A DNA stretch of 64,000 nucleotides from contig NZ_QUCY01000003.1 of assembly GCF_003474385.1 (NCBI RefSeq), positions 1-64,000 on the forward strand, read 5' to 3'. A program made the position numbers and the translations under genes. The DNA is from Senegalimassilia sp003474385. Lineage in GTDB: Bacteria > Actinomycetota > Coriobacteriia > Coriobacteriales > Eggerthellaceae. Every line of letters begins with the position of its first letter. Within the stretch, counting starts at the first letter, position 1. Positions 43,880 through 52,662 of the stretch are shown in pieces. Below the pieces are notes generated by a model. The model saw only the letters and a program-made list of their open reading frames with translations, did not search any database and was not told the DNA's origin.

Positions 43880-45619
43880 ATGATCGGTGAGATAAAAGCG
43901 AACGCCCGCTGCCTGGGATGGGGATTCTTGCTGGCATGGGTGTTTTGCGCGTTCTATTCCGGGTCCATGGACGGGTCGTCCATGGTGGTCGACGCAATGG
44001 GAGGCGGCGTTGCCCGGCGCCTGGCGGTGAGCGTGTTGCCAGTCGGTTCAGCGGTGGTGTCACTGATCGTCATCGTTGCGGCGGAGCGCCGGCTCGGCCC
44101 GCCGACGAACTGCCGCGCGCTCGTGGTTGCCGCGCCATTAGCGGTGGCCGTTGCCACGCCGATGCTGTTCCTTCCGGTGTACGGCTTCGCCGCAACGCCG
44201 CTTTTGTTCGCCGTATCGGCAATCTTCACGGGCGCGGGCAGCGCACTGATGTGGGTGATGTGGGGCCAGCTGTACGCACGCTTGCCGCAAGACGCCGTTG
44301 AATCGTGCGCGCCGGCGTCTGCGTTCGTGGCGGCGCTGCTGTCGATTGCCACCATGGCGGTGCCTCACGGCGCGTCGATTGCGCTTGTTTCGATATATCC
44401 GCTTATCAGCGGCGTGTTGCTCTGGCATGTTTGGCCCGAGGTCAGCGCTTCTGCCTCGGCAGACCATGCGTCTCTGCCGGCAGACCCGCTTCCGTTGCGC
44501 GAAGCGTTCGGCTCCATGGGCCGCGAAGCGTTCGGCTCCATGGGCCGCGAAGGCTTCGGCATCTTGGCGGCGTGCATGTTCGTGAGCATCGAGGGTTCGT
44601 TTTGGGCGTCGTCCTCGGCCGATGCGTCCCATGCCGTGATCATCTTCGTGGTAAGCGCCCTGTTCATGGCGGTGGTTAGCGTGTCTGCAACCGCCGGGCC
44701 GCGCCGCGTGTCCCTGTCGTTCGCGTATCGGTGGATGTGCCCGCTTATGGTCGCCGGATTCGCCGCGATCATCGTGCTTGGCGCGAAAACGGGGGCTTTT
44801 GCGGCGGCGGGCGTGGGCATCGCGTCGCGTTTCGCGTTTTGCGTCATCACGCAGATGTACTTCGCGTCCTACGCCGCCCGCGGAGCGGCCACCCCGGTGC
44901 AGTCGTACGCCGTGGGCTGGCTGTTCGTGCATGTGGGCGATTTGCTCGGCCTGCTGGTGTCGTTTCCCCTGCAGGACGCGATAGGCGCTAGCGTCATCGA
45001 GCCTTCCGGGGCAGCGGCGGTGCTGATTGTCGCGTTGGTCGCCGCGGTCATGCTGGCGCTCAACGACGAAACCAGGTTTTTGTCCTGGGAAACACCCCAG
45101 TCTTATGCGGGTGCGGTTTGCGCGGCGTCGGCTCCGGCGGCGGGCATGGATGCGGCAGTGGGCGCCGGTGCGGGCGCGTCAACGGGCGCTGGTGCAGCCG
45201 TGGACATCGGCACGGTGGATGCCGCGGGCGCAGCTGGCGAAGCGAAGGCCGGACATTTAGTGCTACGTCCCCAAAGTGTCAGGGGTGCGGGCGGGGAAGG
45301 CGAAGGCGCGGCTGGCGAAACGGGCGTGAGTGCGCCGGTTGCCGTTGGCGCTTCTCCTTCCGCCATCTCCTCGCAAAACCCTCAGCCTGTGGATTTCATC
45401 GGGCAGCGGGTGGCGCTTTTGGCTCGCGAGCATAAGTTGACGCCGCGCGAAACCGAGGTGTTCGGGCTTTTGGCGCACGGGCGCTCCATCCCATACGTCC
45501 GCGACGCCCTTATCATCAGCCGCGACACGGCTGCCACGCACGCGAAGCATATCTACGCGAAGCTCGACGTGCACTCGCGCCAAGAGCTCATCGACCTGGT
45601 CATGAGCAACGAGCTGTAG
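43880..45619 (+). CDS. Multi-pass membrane protein with C-terminal LuxR helix-turn-helix
   Basis: The 579-residue protein has about twelve membrane helices (residues 10-400), an Ala/Gly-rich linker of some 90 residues, and a LuxR domain (LTPRETEVFGLLAHGRSIPYVRDALIISRDTAATHAKHIYAKLDVHSRQELIDLV). The usual role in the family is membrane-linked control of nearby respiratory genes. Two oddities: a perfect 24-bp tandem duplication (44501-44548) gives EAFGSMGREAFGSMGR between helices, and a REP-like element lies in frame in the linker (about residues 458-467). It converges on the flavoprotein gene at 45862-47577. ATG 43880 has a GGGGGG site upstream. Confidence 0.88.
   Translation: MIGEIKANARCLGWGFLLAWVFCAFYSGSMDGSSMVVDAMGGGVARRLAVSVLPVGSAVVSLIVIVAAERRLGPPTNCRALVVAAPLAVAVATPMLFLPVYGFAATPLLFAVSAIFTGAGSALMWVMWGQLYARLPQDAVESCAPASAFVAALLSIATMAVPHGASIALVSIYPLISGVLLWHVWPEVSASASADHASLPADPLPLREAFGSMGREAFGSMGREGFGILAACMFVSIEGSFWASSSADASHAVIIFVVSALFMAVVSVSATAGPRRVSLSFAYRWMCPLMVAGFAAIIVLGAKTGAFAAAGVGIASRFAFCVITQMYFASYAARGAATPVQSYAVGWLFVHVGDLLGLLVSFPLQDAIGASVIEPSGAAAVLIVALVAAVMLALNDETRFLSWETPQSYAGAVCAASAPAAGMDAAVGAGAGASTGAGAAVDIGTVDAAGAAGEAKAGHLVLRPQSVRGAGGEGEGAAGETGVSAPVAVGASPSAISSQNPQPVDFIGQRVALLAREHKLTPRETEVFGLLAHGRSIPYVRDALIISRDTAATHAKHIYAKLDVHSRQELIDLVMSNEL
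45251..45280. repeat. REP-like element inside the LuxR reading frame
   Basis: GGACATTTAGTGCTACGTCC followed by CCAAAGTGTC reproduces the element of 24814-24854 in a single arm. It is read in frame as GHLVLRPQSV in the interdomain linker. Confidence 0.75.
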
Positions 45620-45626
45620 CCCCAAA

Positions 45627-45664
45627 CGCAAAAAGGGACGCCCCGAAGGACGCCCTCTTTTGCG
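45627..45664. terminator. Bidirectional terminator between convergent genes
   Basis: CGCAAAA and TTTTGCG form the outer stem around a GC-rich inner stem (GGGACG with CGCCC). A and T runs flank it on both strands. It lies between the convergent LuxR and flavoprotein genes. Confidence 0.75.
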
Positions 45665-45705
45665 GTTTCGCAAATCGCACAAATCTCGCCGCGCGTAAGA
45701 GCACG

Positions 45706-45730
45706 GGGTGATCCCGGTCCGGCATCACCC
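45706..45730. repeat. Small inverted repeat
   Basis: GGGTGAT and ATCACCC pair perfectly around 11 nt, in the tail region after the flavoprotein gene. Function unknown. Confidence 0.4.
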
Positions 45731-45861
45731 AAACCTTCCCGGCCCCGCGTCGCTCGCCGCGCGCAAGGCTCGCGGGGCAAACCCGAATCCGGCATCGCTC
45801 AATCCTGCTATGCCTCGTGGGTCCCGGCCCTGCGCGCCTCGCGAGCGCTCCGCGGCTCCCG

Positions 45862-47577
45862 CTACTCCACGCCGCAGACGTGCTTGGCGGCGATGCGGGC
45901 GAACGTGGCCGTGCGGCCGGCGTTGATGCCCGTGAAGTTGCTCGGATAGTTGTGCGGGTAGAATCCGCCCTGGTCGTTGCCGCAAACGTATAGGCCCTCG
46001 ACAACGCTGCCGTCCTCGCGCACGGGTTGGCTGTTCACGTTCGTGATGATACCGTGCATGGTGGCCAGCATGGTGCCGGCGATGCGCGCCGCGTAGAACG
46101 GCGGCTGGGAAACCGACGACATGCGGTACATCGGCTTGCCGAAGTCCACGTCCTCGCCCTGTTCGTAGAGCTGGTTGTAGCGCTCGACCGTTGCCAGGAA
46201 CGTCTTCTTGTCCTCGCCGGTGAAGCCCATGACGTCGGCCAGCACCTCAAGCGTGTCGGCCTTCTTCAGCACGCCGTTTTGCAGCGCCGGGCCGATCCAG
46301 AAGTTGTCCAGGTTGTCCTTGCCGACCGCCTCAAGGCTGTACACGTCGGCGTTGAACGCGGTCCCCGACGGCGCCGGCACGATGCGCGAGCAGCCGCAGG
46401 TGTCGAAGCGCTCGGCGTCCTCGTAGTACTTGCCGTCGAACACCTCCCAGCTGTAATGGCCGGGCTGGTTGCACGCCATGGCGTAGCTCATGGGGTAGCA
46501 CTGGTCCTCGTTCATGAAGCGCTCGCCGCGCGTATTCACGTGCAGGTAGGGCTGACTTCCCATGATGAACAGCTCGCCGTTGTAGGGCTTGCCGAACGTG
46601 GTGTCGTCGGTCATGCCGCCGCGGTTCCAGATCATCGAGCCGCCGCCGGCCTCAAGCTGGCCGCCGGCCCAAAGGGCCATCTTGATGCCTTGGCCCTTCT
46701 CGCACGTGGCGCTGCCGGTGACGCACCAGTCGGTCACGCCGGGCTGCAGCGCCTCGAGCATCTCGTCGTTGGCGCCGTAGCCGCCGGTGCACAGGATGAC
46801 GCCCTTCGTCACGTTGATCTTCATGTAGCTGCCGTCGGATTTCGTGGCGTATACGCCGGTCACGCGGCCGTCGTCGTCCTGAATCAGCTGCTCGGCGGGC
46901 GTGAGGAACTTGATCTCGCCGCCCAGGCCCTCGAAGACCTGCTGCAGCATGCTCAAATGCATATAGGCGGTGTAGTTCGGGCCCTCGGGGTTGTATTCGC
47001 CCAGGCAAGGGTTGTAGCACATGGCGGGGTAGTAGGCGTGCTCGTCGTCGGGCTTGTGCCATTCGAACGGGAACACCATGCCCAGCGGCTCCAGCGTTTC
47101 TGCCATCCACTCGATCATCTCGCCGGATTTTTCGGCCCAGGTGCGGTACAGCGGCGGGTTGATGTCGCCGGACTGCGTCTGGCTGGCGTAGTTGATGAGC
47201 TTCGCCACGTCCTCGGTGTGCTCGCCGGCCAGCTTGGAGTTCAGCGCGCCGATGGCCTCGCGTGCGCATGCCAGGCCGTTGGACGCCTCCAGCACGATGA
47301 CCTTCGCGCCCGCCTGCGCCGCGGTGGTAGCGGCCACCATGCCGCCGTTGCCGGCGCCGACCACGACCACGTCGGCGTCGAAGGTCTCGGCGACCTGCTG
47401 CGGGACGGCCGGCTTCTCGCACCAATCGGGCTTCCCGGCGGCCTTCTGGCGCTCCAGGTTCTCCTTCGTGGCCACGGCGGGGGCGCCGCAGCCCGTCAGC
47501 GCGCCGGCGGCAGCCAGGGCGCTTGCTGCGCCGAAACCGGTGAGGAAGCTTCGGCGGCTCAACGTCTTATTGCTCAT
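45862..47577 (-). CDS. Tat-exported FAD-dependent reductase (fumarate reductase/flavocytochrome c family)
   Basis: The 571-residue flavoprotein begins with a Tat signal (TLSRRSFLTGFGAASALAAAGALTGC), also lipobox-like. It has the FAD motif VVVGAGNGGMVAATTAAQAGAKVIVLEAS and the C-terminal GLYVCGNDQGGFYPHNYPSNFTGINAGRTATFARIA. It differs from the reductase at 25749 in length and in the active-site region, so it probably reduces another acceptor, which cannot be named. The cytochrome gene lies 20 bp upstream in the same operon. The start at 47577 follows an AGGAGCAA site. Confidence 0.88.
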   Translation of the reverse strand: MSNKTLSRRSFLTGFGAASALAAAGALTGCGAPAVATKENLERQKAAGKPDWCEKPAVPQQVAETFDADVVVVGAGNGGMVAATTAAQAGAKVIVLEASNGLACAREAIGALNSKLAGEHTEDVAKLINYASQTQSGDINPPLYRTWAEKSGEMIEWMAETLEPLGMVFPFEWHKPDDEHAYYPAMCYNPCLGEYNPEGPNYTAYMHLSMLQQVFEGLGGEIKFLTPAEQLIQDDDGRVTGVYATKSDGSYMKINVTKGVILCTGGYGANDEMLEALQPGVTDWCVTGSATCEKGQGIKMALWAGGQLEAGGGSMIWNRGGMTDDTTFGKPYNGELFIMGSQPYLHVNTRGERFMNEDQCYPMSYAMACNQPGHYSWEVFDGKYYEDAERFDTCGCSRIVPAPSGTAFNADVYSLEAVGKDNLDNFWIGPALQNGVLKKADTLEVLADVMGFTGEDKKTFLATVERYNQLYEQGEDVDFGKPMYRMSSVSQPPFYAARIAGTMLATMHGIITNVNSQPVREDGSVVEGLYVCGNDQGGFYPHNYPSNFTGINAGRTATFARIAAKHVCGVE

Positions 47578-47597
47578 ATGGTTGCTCCTGTTTCGCG

Positions 47598-48296
47598 TTA
47601 GGCCTGGTTGGGAAGCAGTTTCGCCTCTTGGGCGGAGATCCAGCCCTCGGGGACCTGCATGTCGGCGTGGCACTGCGTGCAGGTGAGCACGCTGGCGCGG
47701 TGAGCCTTGTGGCAGTCGGTGCAGGCCTGCTGGCCGTGCTGCCAGGAGTGCGGGTTGCGAACCCTGATGGCGGGGTTGTCGGTTTCGACCTCGGTCATGG
47801 CGGTCAGGTCCTCGCGCGTCATGTTATGGCAGTCCTTGTTCAGGCAGAACTGGTCGCCCTGGATGCCGCGCGCCTCGGTCAGCTGGTCGGTGCTGCGCTC
47901 GGTCAGCACGCCGTCGGGGTTGCCATCGGTGGCCACCAGCGTGTAGTTGCCGCCGATCCACTCCATGCCCTCGTTGATCTGCTCGCTCATGACGGGCTGA
48001 TGGCAGGTCAGGCAGTCGGCGTTGCTGCTGTTGGCGCGGTGCACGGCGGACAGCATCCCGGACGCGTCGGCTACGGGGTTGCCCCACTTGTCGGTTGCGG
48101 GTTGCCCGGGCGTCGCCTCGTAGGTTTCCAGATAGCCGTCCATCGGCGTGTGGCAGATGGCGTTGCAGAAGCTGGGCTGCTCGTGCCAGACGAACGCCCC
48201 GATCGCGGCGACCACCACGACGACCGCGACCACGCCGCCCACGATGGCGCCGCGATGCGCGCGCTTCGGCGCAGGCGCATTCTCGTTCTCGCTCAC
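47598..48296 (-). CDS. Membrane-anchored multiheme cytochrome c, NrfH/NapC-like
   Basis: The 232-residue protein has an N-terminal membrane helix (residues 17-37) and five haem motifs: Cys44-Cys48-His49 (CX3CH), Cys95-Cys98-His99, Cys151-Cys156-His157 (CX4CH), Cys192-Cys195-His196 and Cys206-Cys209-His210. It matches the cytochrome at 25166 almost motif for motif but has extra residues between the first and third haems. It should carry electrons from the quinone pool to the flavoprotein encoded next. The start is GTG 48296 with AGGAGAGGAG upstream. Confidence 0.88.
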   Translation of the reverse strand: MSENENAPAPKRAHRGAIVGGVVAVVVVVAAIGAFVWHEQPSFCNAICHTPMDGYLETYEATPGQPATDKWGNPVADASGMLSAVHRANSSNADCLTCHQPVMSEQINEGMEWIGGNYTLVATDGNPDGVLTERSTDQLTEARGIQGDQFCLNKDCHNMTREDLTAMTEVETDNPAIRVRNPHSWQHGQQACTDCHKAHRASVLTCTQCHADMQVPEGWISAQEAKLLPNQA

Positions 48297-48547
48297 ATGT
48301 TCTCCTCTCCTTGTGTTCCTTCTCTCTTGCTACGTGCAAGCAGGGAACAGGATAGGGAAAACACCGGCGCGAAAGAATCGCATGGAGTAGGGTATATCAA
48401 CGTTTCCGCAGGTGAAATGGGTGGCGAAGGGGGTAGGGTAGGCGGCTGCGGAGGTGCGGGGGAGCGGGCCGTGGGGGGCGCGCTGCGAGGCTGCGGGTTG
48501 CGGGCCGCGAGGCGTCCGACAAGCCCGCCGACCCGCAGCCCCCCGCG
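48297..48547. other. Gap between the hybrid kinase and cytochrome genes
   Basis: There is no gene in these 251 bp. The promoter of the cytochrome-flavoprotein pair should lie here on the minus strand; no consensus boxes stand out. Confidence 0.35.
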
Positions 48548-51373
48548 CTACCCCACCCGATACTTAGCCAACGTCTCCTTCAGCTTCTTGATCTTGATTG
48601 GTTTGGACAGGTGATCGTTCATGCCGGACTCCTTGGCGCGCGCTATGTCCTCGATGAAGGCGTTGGCGGTCATGGCGATGATGGGCACCTCGTCGGCGTC
48701 GGGTTTATCGCACAGGCGGATGGCGCGCGTGGCCTCGTAGCCGTTCATCTTGGGCATCATGACGTCCATGAGGATGGCGTCGAACGCGCCGGCGGGCTTG
48801 GCTTGGAACAGCTCGAGCGCTTCTTTGCCGTTGGCGGCGGTGGTGACCAGCGCGCCGTCATGTTCCAGCAGCGTCTGAGCGATCTCGGTGTTCAGCTCGT
48901 TGTCCTCGACCAGCAGGATGCTCATGCCGCAAATGTCGCAGTCCTCGGCATCGCCCGACGCTTCCACGGCCTCCTCCGGCGTGCGGTTGATCGCAAAAGG
49001 CAGGTCCACGGTGAACGTGGTGCCCCGGCCCAGCTCGCTTTTCACGGAAATGGTGCCGCCCATGCTCTTTAGGAGGGCCTTCACGATGGGCATGCCCATG
49101 CCCGTGCCCTGGTAGTTGCTGCGCGCGTCGTTGTTGGCTTGCGCGAACGGCTCGAACAGGTGCTTGAGGAACTCCGGCGACATGCCGATGCCCGTGTCGC
49201 TGATGACGAAGCGGTAGACAACCTTGTCCCCGACCAGGTCTATCTGCTCGGCCGAGCAGTGCACGGAGCCGCCGGGCTTGTTGTATTTGATGCAGTTCTC
49301 CACCAGGTTCAGGAACACGCGGCGCACGTGCAAAGGGCTTCCGTATACGTCGGGGTAGGCGAAGGTATCCGGGCCGCTGGTGGTCAGCGTGACGTCGCGG
49401 CTTTTCGCGCGGATTTGCCCCAGCACGAAGATGTCGCGGCACAGGTCCGTCAGGTTGAACGGCAGGTTCTCAAGCTCAACGGCGTGGTCCTCGATCTTGC
49501 TCATCTCCAGGATGTCGTTGATCAGCGTGAGCAGATGGTTGGCCGCCACCTTGGCTTTCTCGCGGTTCTGGCTGTTCGCCTCCGCGTCGTCGGGGTGCTG
49601 CCCGTTGAGCTCCAAAAGTCCTAGGATGCCGTTGAGCGGCGTGCGGATGTCGTGGCTCATGCGGGAGAGGAATGCGGTTTTGGCGGCGCTGGCCTCTTGC
49701 GCCCTGCGTTGCGCCTCGCGCGCACTGTGCAGCGCCCACGCCAGGATGGCGATGACGCCCACAAGCAACGCGCCGATGCCCGTGAGGATGGCAACGCGGT
49801 TGTGCTCGACGAACTGGGCGAACTCTGATTGCCCGTCGGAATAGGAATAATGCGAATACGCGCTTGCCGCGATGTCGTCGGCGGCGCTGACGATGCCCTT
49901 GTTCACGATGCTGAGCAGCTGGGCGTCGCCTTGTCGCAGCCAACAGGCAAGCTCGATGCTCTTGGGCATCTCGGCGGTGACCAGGTTGCCCAGATCGACC
50001 TCGTTGCGCAGCGTGTCAAGCCCGGTAACGGTCATGATCATGCACGTTGCCTTGCCCGCCTTGATGGCGTCGATGCATGCATGGGCGTCGGGGTATTGCG
50101 TGATGGTGGCTTCGGGGTAGTGTACGTGCAGGTCGCTGCTGTCCAGCAGCGAACGGTCGTGGAACGCGATGTTCTTCAGCGCGTCGTCAAGGTTGCCGCC
50201 CGTGTAGATGGCCACAAGCGAGGTGGTGGATACTGCTGACGACTGGATGAACCCCGCCTGCTCGGCAAGCCAGTAGTCCATGTTGATGGGCATGGCCGTG
50301 TCCACGGTGCCGTCGCGCAGCGCATTGGTAAGATCCTCGTTTGACTCGAACGGCACGGCGTTCACCGTGATGCCGTATTGTTCTTCCAGCGTGCTGACCA
50401 GGGCGGAAAGCGAGCCTTCGATCTGCCCGTCCTCCCCCTGATTGGAGAACGGCAGCAGGTTGTCCAAGTACCCGAAGGTGATAGTGTTGCCGTGGTCGGC
50501 AAGCCAAGCGCTCTCGAGGCCGTTCAGCGCCGACGAGCCGCTGTTGCGCGCGGAATAGCGGGTTTTGACCTCGTCGTTGTAGCGCGGGTTGGTGCTTCTG
50601 AGCATGGATATGGCCGTGTTGATGTCGTCCATAAGGTCCTGGCGCGATTTGGGCACGGCGAAGAAGTAGTTGCTCTCGCCCACGGAGAACACGGGCATGG
50701 CGTCGGCCGACGAGATGGTGTCGTTCATGATGATGGCGTCCACCTCGCCGGAGGAAAGCGCGTCGAAAAGCGCATTGCCGCTGCTGTAATAGCGGTAGTC
50801 GCAGCTGATGCCCTGAGCCTCGATCCATTGCTTGCCCACCTCGGTTTGCATGACGTCGGGGTTGACGCCGATAGTCATGCCGTTGAGCGCGGCCGGGTCG
50901 CCCGCCCCTAGCGCGTCGTTGGTGGGTTTCGCGAAGATGTAATAGTGCTCCTCGCCCTGAGGGTTCGACGAGAACAGCAGCTTCTCGGCGCGCTCGGGCG
51001 TGTAGGAGATGTTGGGCATCAGGTCGATCTCGCCGTCCTTCAGCTTCTGTATAAGCTCGGGGAAGGTGCCGGGGACGTACTCGTATTTCCAGCCGGGTGT
51101 GTAGTAGGACAGCGTTTGCAGGTACTCGTAGCCCCAGCCGGACATATACTCGTCGGGCATGCCGTTTTGGAAGCCCTGGTTGCCGAGCAGCCAGCCCACG
51201 CGCACGGTCTTGATCTCGGGGGCGTCGGATTGCGAAGCGGTGTCAGGGGACTCCTCCTGGGCGGAAGCCGGGCCAAGCGGCGCCAGCGAGACGCAGGTGA
51301 CGGCCAGTACCGCGCTCAGCGCAAGCGCGGCGGCGCGTCGGCCAACGGCGCGGAGCGTGTACAACTGTTTCAA
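48548..51373 (-). CDS. Hybrid sensor histidine kinase with two periplasmic solute-binding domains (BvgS/EvgS-like)
   Basis: The 941-residue protein starts with a signal/anchor helix (RRAAALALSAVLAVTCVSLAPLGPASA), followed by two SBP_bac_3-type binding domains (about residues 50-285 and 290-515), a membrane helix (about 525-548), HisKA with His574 (SRMSHDIRTPLNG), HATPase (DTGIGMSPEFLKHLFEPF and GTGMGMPIV) and a receiver domain with Asp870 (AILMDVMMPK). No HPt domain or output regulator is adjacent, so the final phosphate acceptor is unknown. TTG 51373 is chosen because GGGGGAG precedes it and the signal peptide follows; the open frame extends upstream to 51505. It probably senses a small molecule related to the nearby reductase. 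Confidence 0.9.
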   Translation of the reverse strand: MKQLYTLRAVGRRAAALALSAVLAVTCVSLAPLGPASAQEESPDTASQSDAPEIKTVRVGWLLGNQGFQNGMPDEYMSGWGYEYLQTLSYYTPGWKYEYVPGTFPELIQKLKDGEIDLMPNISYTPERAEKLLFSSNPQGEEHYYIFAKPTNDALGAGDPAALNGMTIGVNPDVMQTEVGKQWIEAQGISCDYRYYSSGNALFDALSSGEVDAIIMNDTISSADAMPVFSVGESNYFFAVPKSRQDLMDDINTAISMLRSTNPRYNDEVKTRYSARNSGSSALNGLESAWLADHGNTITFGYLDNLLPFSNQGEDGQIEGSLSALVSTLEEQYGITVNAVPFESNEDLTNALRDGTVDTAMPINMDYWLAEQAGFIQSSAVSTTSLVAIYTGGNLDDALKNIAFHDRSLLDSSDLHVHYPEATITQYPDAHACIDAIKAGKATCMIMTVTGLDTLRNEVDLGNLVTAEMPKSIELACWLRQGDAQLLSIVNKGIVSAADDIAASAYSHYSYSDGQSEFAQFVEHNRVAILTGIGALLVGVIAILAWALHSAREAQRRAQEASAAKTAFLSRMSHDIRTPLNGILGLLELNGQHPDDAEANSQNREKAKVAANHLLTLINDILEMSKIEDHAVELENLPFNLTDLCRDIFVLGQIRAKSRDVTLTTSGPDTFAYPDVYGSPLHVRRVFLNLVENCIKYNKPGGSVHCSAEQIDLVGDKVVYRFVISDTGIGMSPEFLKHLFEPFAQANNDARSNYQGTGMGMPIVKALLKSMGGTISVKSELGRGTTFTVDLPFAINRTPEEAVEASGDAEDCDICGMSILLVEDNELNTEIAQTLLEHDGALVTTAANGKEALELFQAKPAGAFDAILMDVMMPKMNGYEATRAIRLCDKPDADEVPIIAMTANAFIEDIARAKESGMNDHLSKPIKIKKLKETLAKYRVG

Positions 51374-52022
51374 GACGGTCTCCCCCAAATGATAAGCGCA
51401 GAAGCAATGCAGAAGCGATTCTAGCAGATGAACCGGGGAACGCGGGGAGAGCGGCCCCAGCAAAGGCTGCGGAAATGGCAAGGCAGGTGCGGGGGGCCGC
51501 CTCATGCGGGCTGCTGGCGAATGCGCGCTCGCGCCACCAGGGGAAACGCGAATAGCGTTGGTGGGGGTAAGCCGGGAGCGACGCCAGCGCGCCGTGCTTG
51601 GCGACAGCTTTCACAAAGACCCACATAAAACCGCGCTTATTGCAGAAACATGTGCTCTCGGAACATTGCATGTGAAGAGGTAGGGGGCATAACAGTAATT
51701 TTACAACGCAAGATTCGTTCTCGTGTATTATTGCGAGATGGAAAACAAGCCGATGGCACGTTTTCCGCATCGTGTCGGGGCCCCGCATTGCCAAAGATGT
51801 CGTGCCGCCGACATTGCGGCGAAACCCATCAGCGCGTTTTCCGTAGGTCGGCACGCCCCAGGCGCGGCGGCCTGCACCATACCAGGGTGCCCTGAACAGC
51901 ATCGCGTTCGGTGTTCGTTGGCGCCAGGGGAATGAATGCGTTTTCCAACAGCCACCTGCCGCACCATGGCGAGCCGGCGCAGCCATCCCAAAATCAGGAA
52001 GCCAAGTGGAAAGGGGCGGCCC
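51374..52022. other. Divergent region between the kinase and loaP genes
   Basis: The 649 bp carry divergent promoters. A small frame at 51738-51935 would give a Cys-rich 65-residue peptide with CxxC pairs; it has no clear ribosome binding site and is not counted as a gene. A probable promoter toward loaP is listed separately. The remaining 285-nt leader of loaP contains no recognised motif. Confidence 0.45.
51700..51729 (+). promoter_or_regulatory. Possible promoter for the loaP-capsule cluster
   Basis: TTTACA (51700-51705) and TGTATT (51724-51729) are 18 bp apart in an A+T-rich patch. An alternative -10, TATTAT (51726-51731), would need a 20-bp spacer. Confidence 0.45.
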
Positions 52023-52559
52023 ATGTGGTACGTCGTGCAAGTTGAGACCGGCCGCGAGAAGACGGCATGCGACGACATCAAGCAGGCAGCCGATGATGTG
52101 CTGGACGAATGCTTCGTCCCGCAGTACCTGACCGGCAAAAGGCGACCCGATGGCACCTGGATTCCTTCGAAGGAGCGCTTGTTTCCCGGCTACCTGATCT
52201 GCGTAACGCCGCAGGTCGACGAGCTGGCCGACAAGCTGCGCCGCGTGAGAAGCCTCACCAAGATCCTGGGAAACGACAAGGCATTCATACCCCTGACCGA
52301 AGACGAACGAGCATGGGTGCAAAAGGTCACTCAAAAAGACCAGCGAACCGTCGGGGAGTCCGTGGGCTACATGGAAGACGGCAAACTGGTGATCGTGGAG
52401 GGCCCGCTTAAGGGCAGGGAAGACTGGGTGCGCAAGGTGAACCATCGCAAGCGCCTAGCGTATCTGGAAATGCCGATGGGCGGTCGCACCGTGCGAGCCC
52501 AAGCAGGCCTGCAAATGGTCAGCAAAACCCAAGGCAAGCTTTTGGATAGGGAAAAGTGA
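52023..52559 (+). CDS. loaP: LoaP-like NusG-family antiterminator
   Basis: NusG paralogues of the LoaP type bind RNA polymerase and let it read through terminators in long biosynthetic operons. The 178-residue product has the NGN opening MWYVVQVETGREKTACDDI, the RLFPGYLICV segment that contacts the polymerase clamp helices, and a C-terminal KOW domain (VGYMEDGKLVIVEGPLKGREDWVRKVNHRKRLAYLEM). The opening VETG and the position at the head of a polysaccharide cluster point to LoaP rather than housekeeping NusG. ATG 52023 has AAAGGGG upstream and is the start of the conserved domain. The cluster of ten genes behind it is the likely target. Confidence 0.85.
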   Translation: MWYVVQVETGREKTACDDIKQAADDVLDECFVPQYLTGKRRPDGTWIPSKERLFPGYLICVTPQVDELADKLRRVRSLTKILGNDKAFIPLTEDERAWVQKVTQKDQRTVGESVGYMEDGKLVIVEGPLKGREDWVRKVNHRKRLAYLEMPMGGRTVRAQAGLQMVSKTQGKLLDREK

Positions 52560-52609
52560 ACGACAGCAGCGTGAAAAGGGAATTCGGAACAGCGATGCAC
52601 ATGCCGAAG

Positions 52610-52641
52610 ACGGGCGCAACGGCGCCGTTGGAGGCGCCCGT
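52610..52641 (+). promoter_or_regulatory. Hairpin between loaP and the first capsule gene
   Basis: ACGGGCGC (52610-52617) pairs with GCGCCCGT (52634-52641), and the inner AACGGCGCCGTT is a perfect palindrome. It lies in the 103-nt gap before the sugar transferase gene, the position where an antiterminator recognition element would be expected. A 22-codon frame (52592-52660) overlaps it. Confidence 0.5.
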
Positions 52642-52662
52642 AGACGGGATGGCGCATTCGTA

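Noticed and set aside
42020..45280. Insertion sequence carrying the REP-like repeats
   Set aside because: No transposase gene or target-site duplication was found; the repeats are non-autonomous at best.
51738..51935. Small Cys-rich protein gene upstream of loaP
   Set aside because: The frame has CxxC pairs, but no clear ribosome binding site, no family likeness and arginine/alanine-rich composition common to non-coding frames here.
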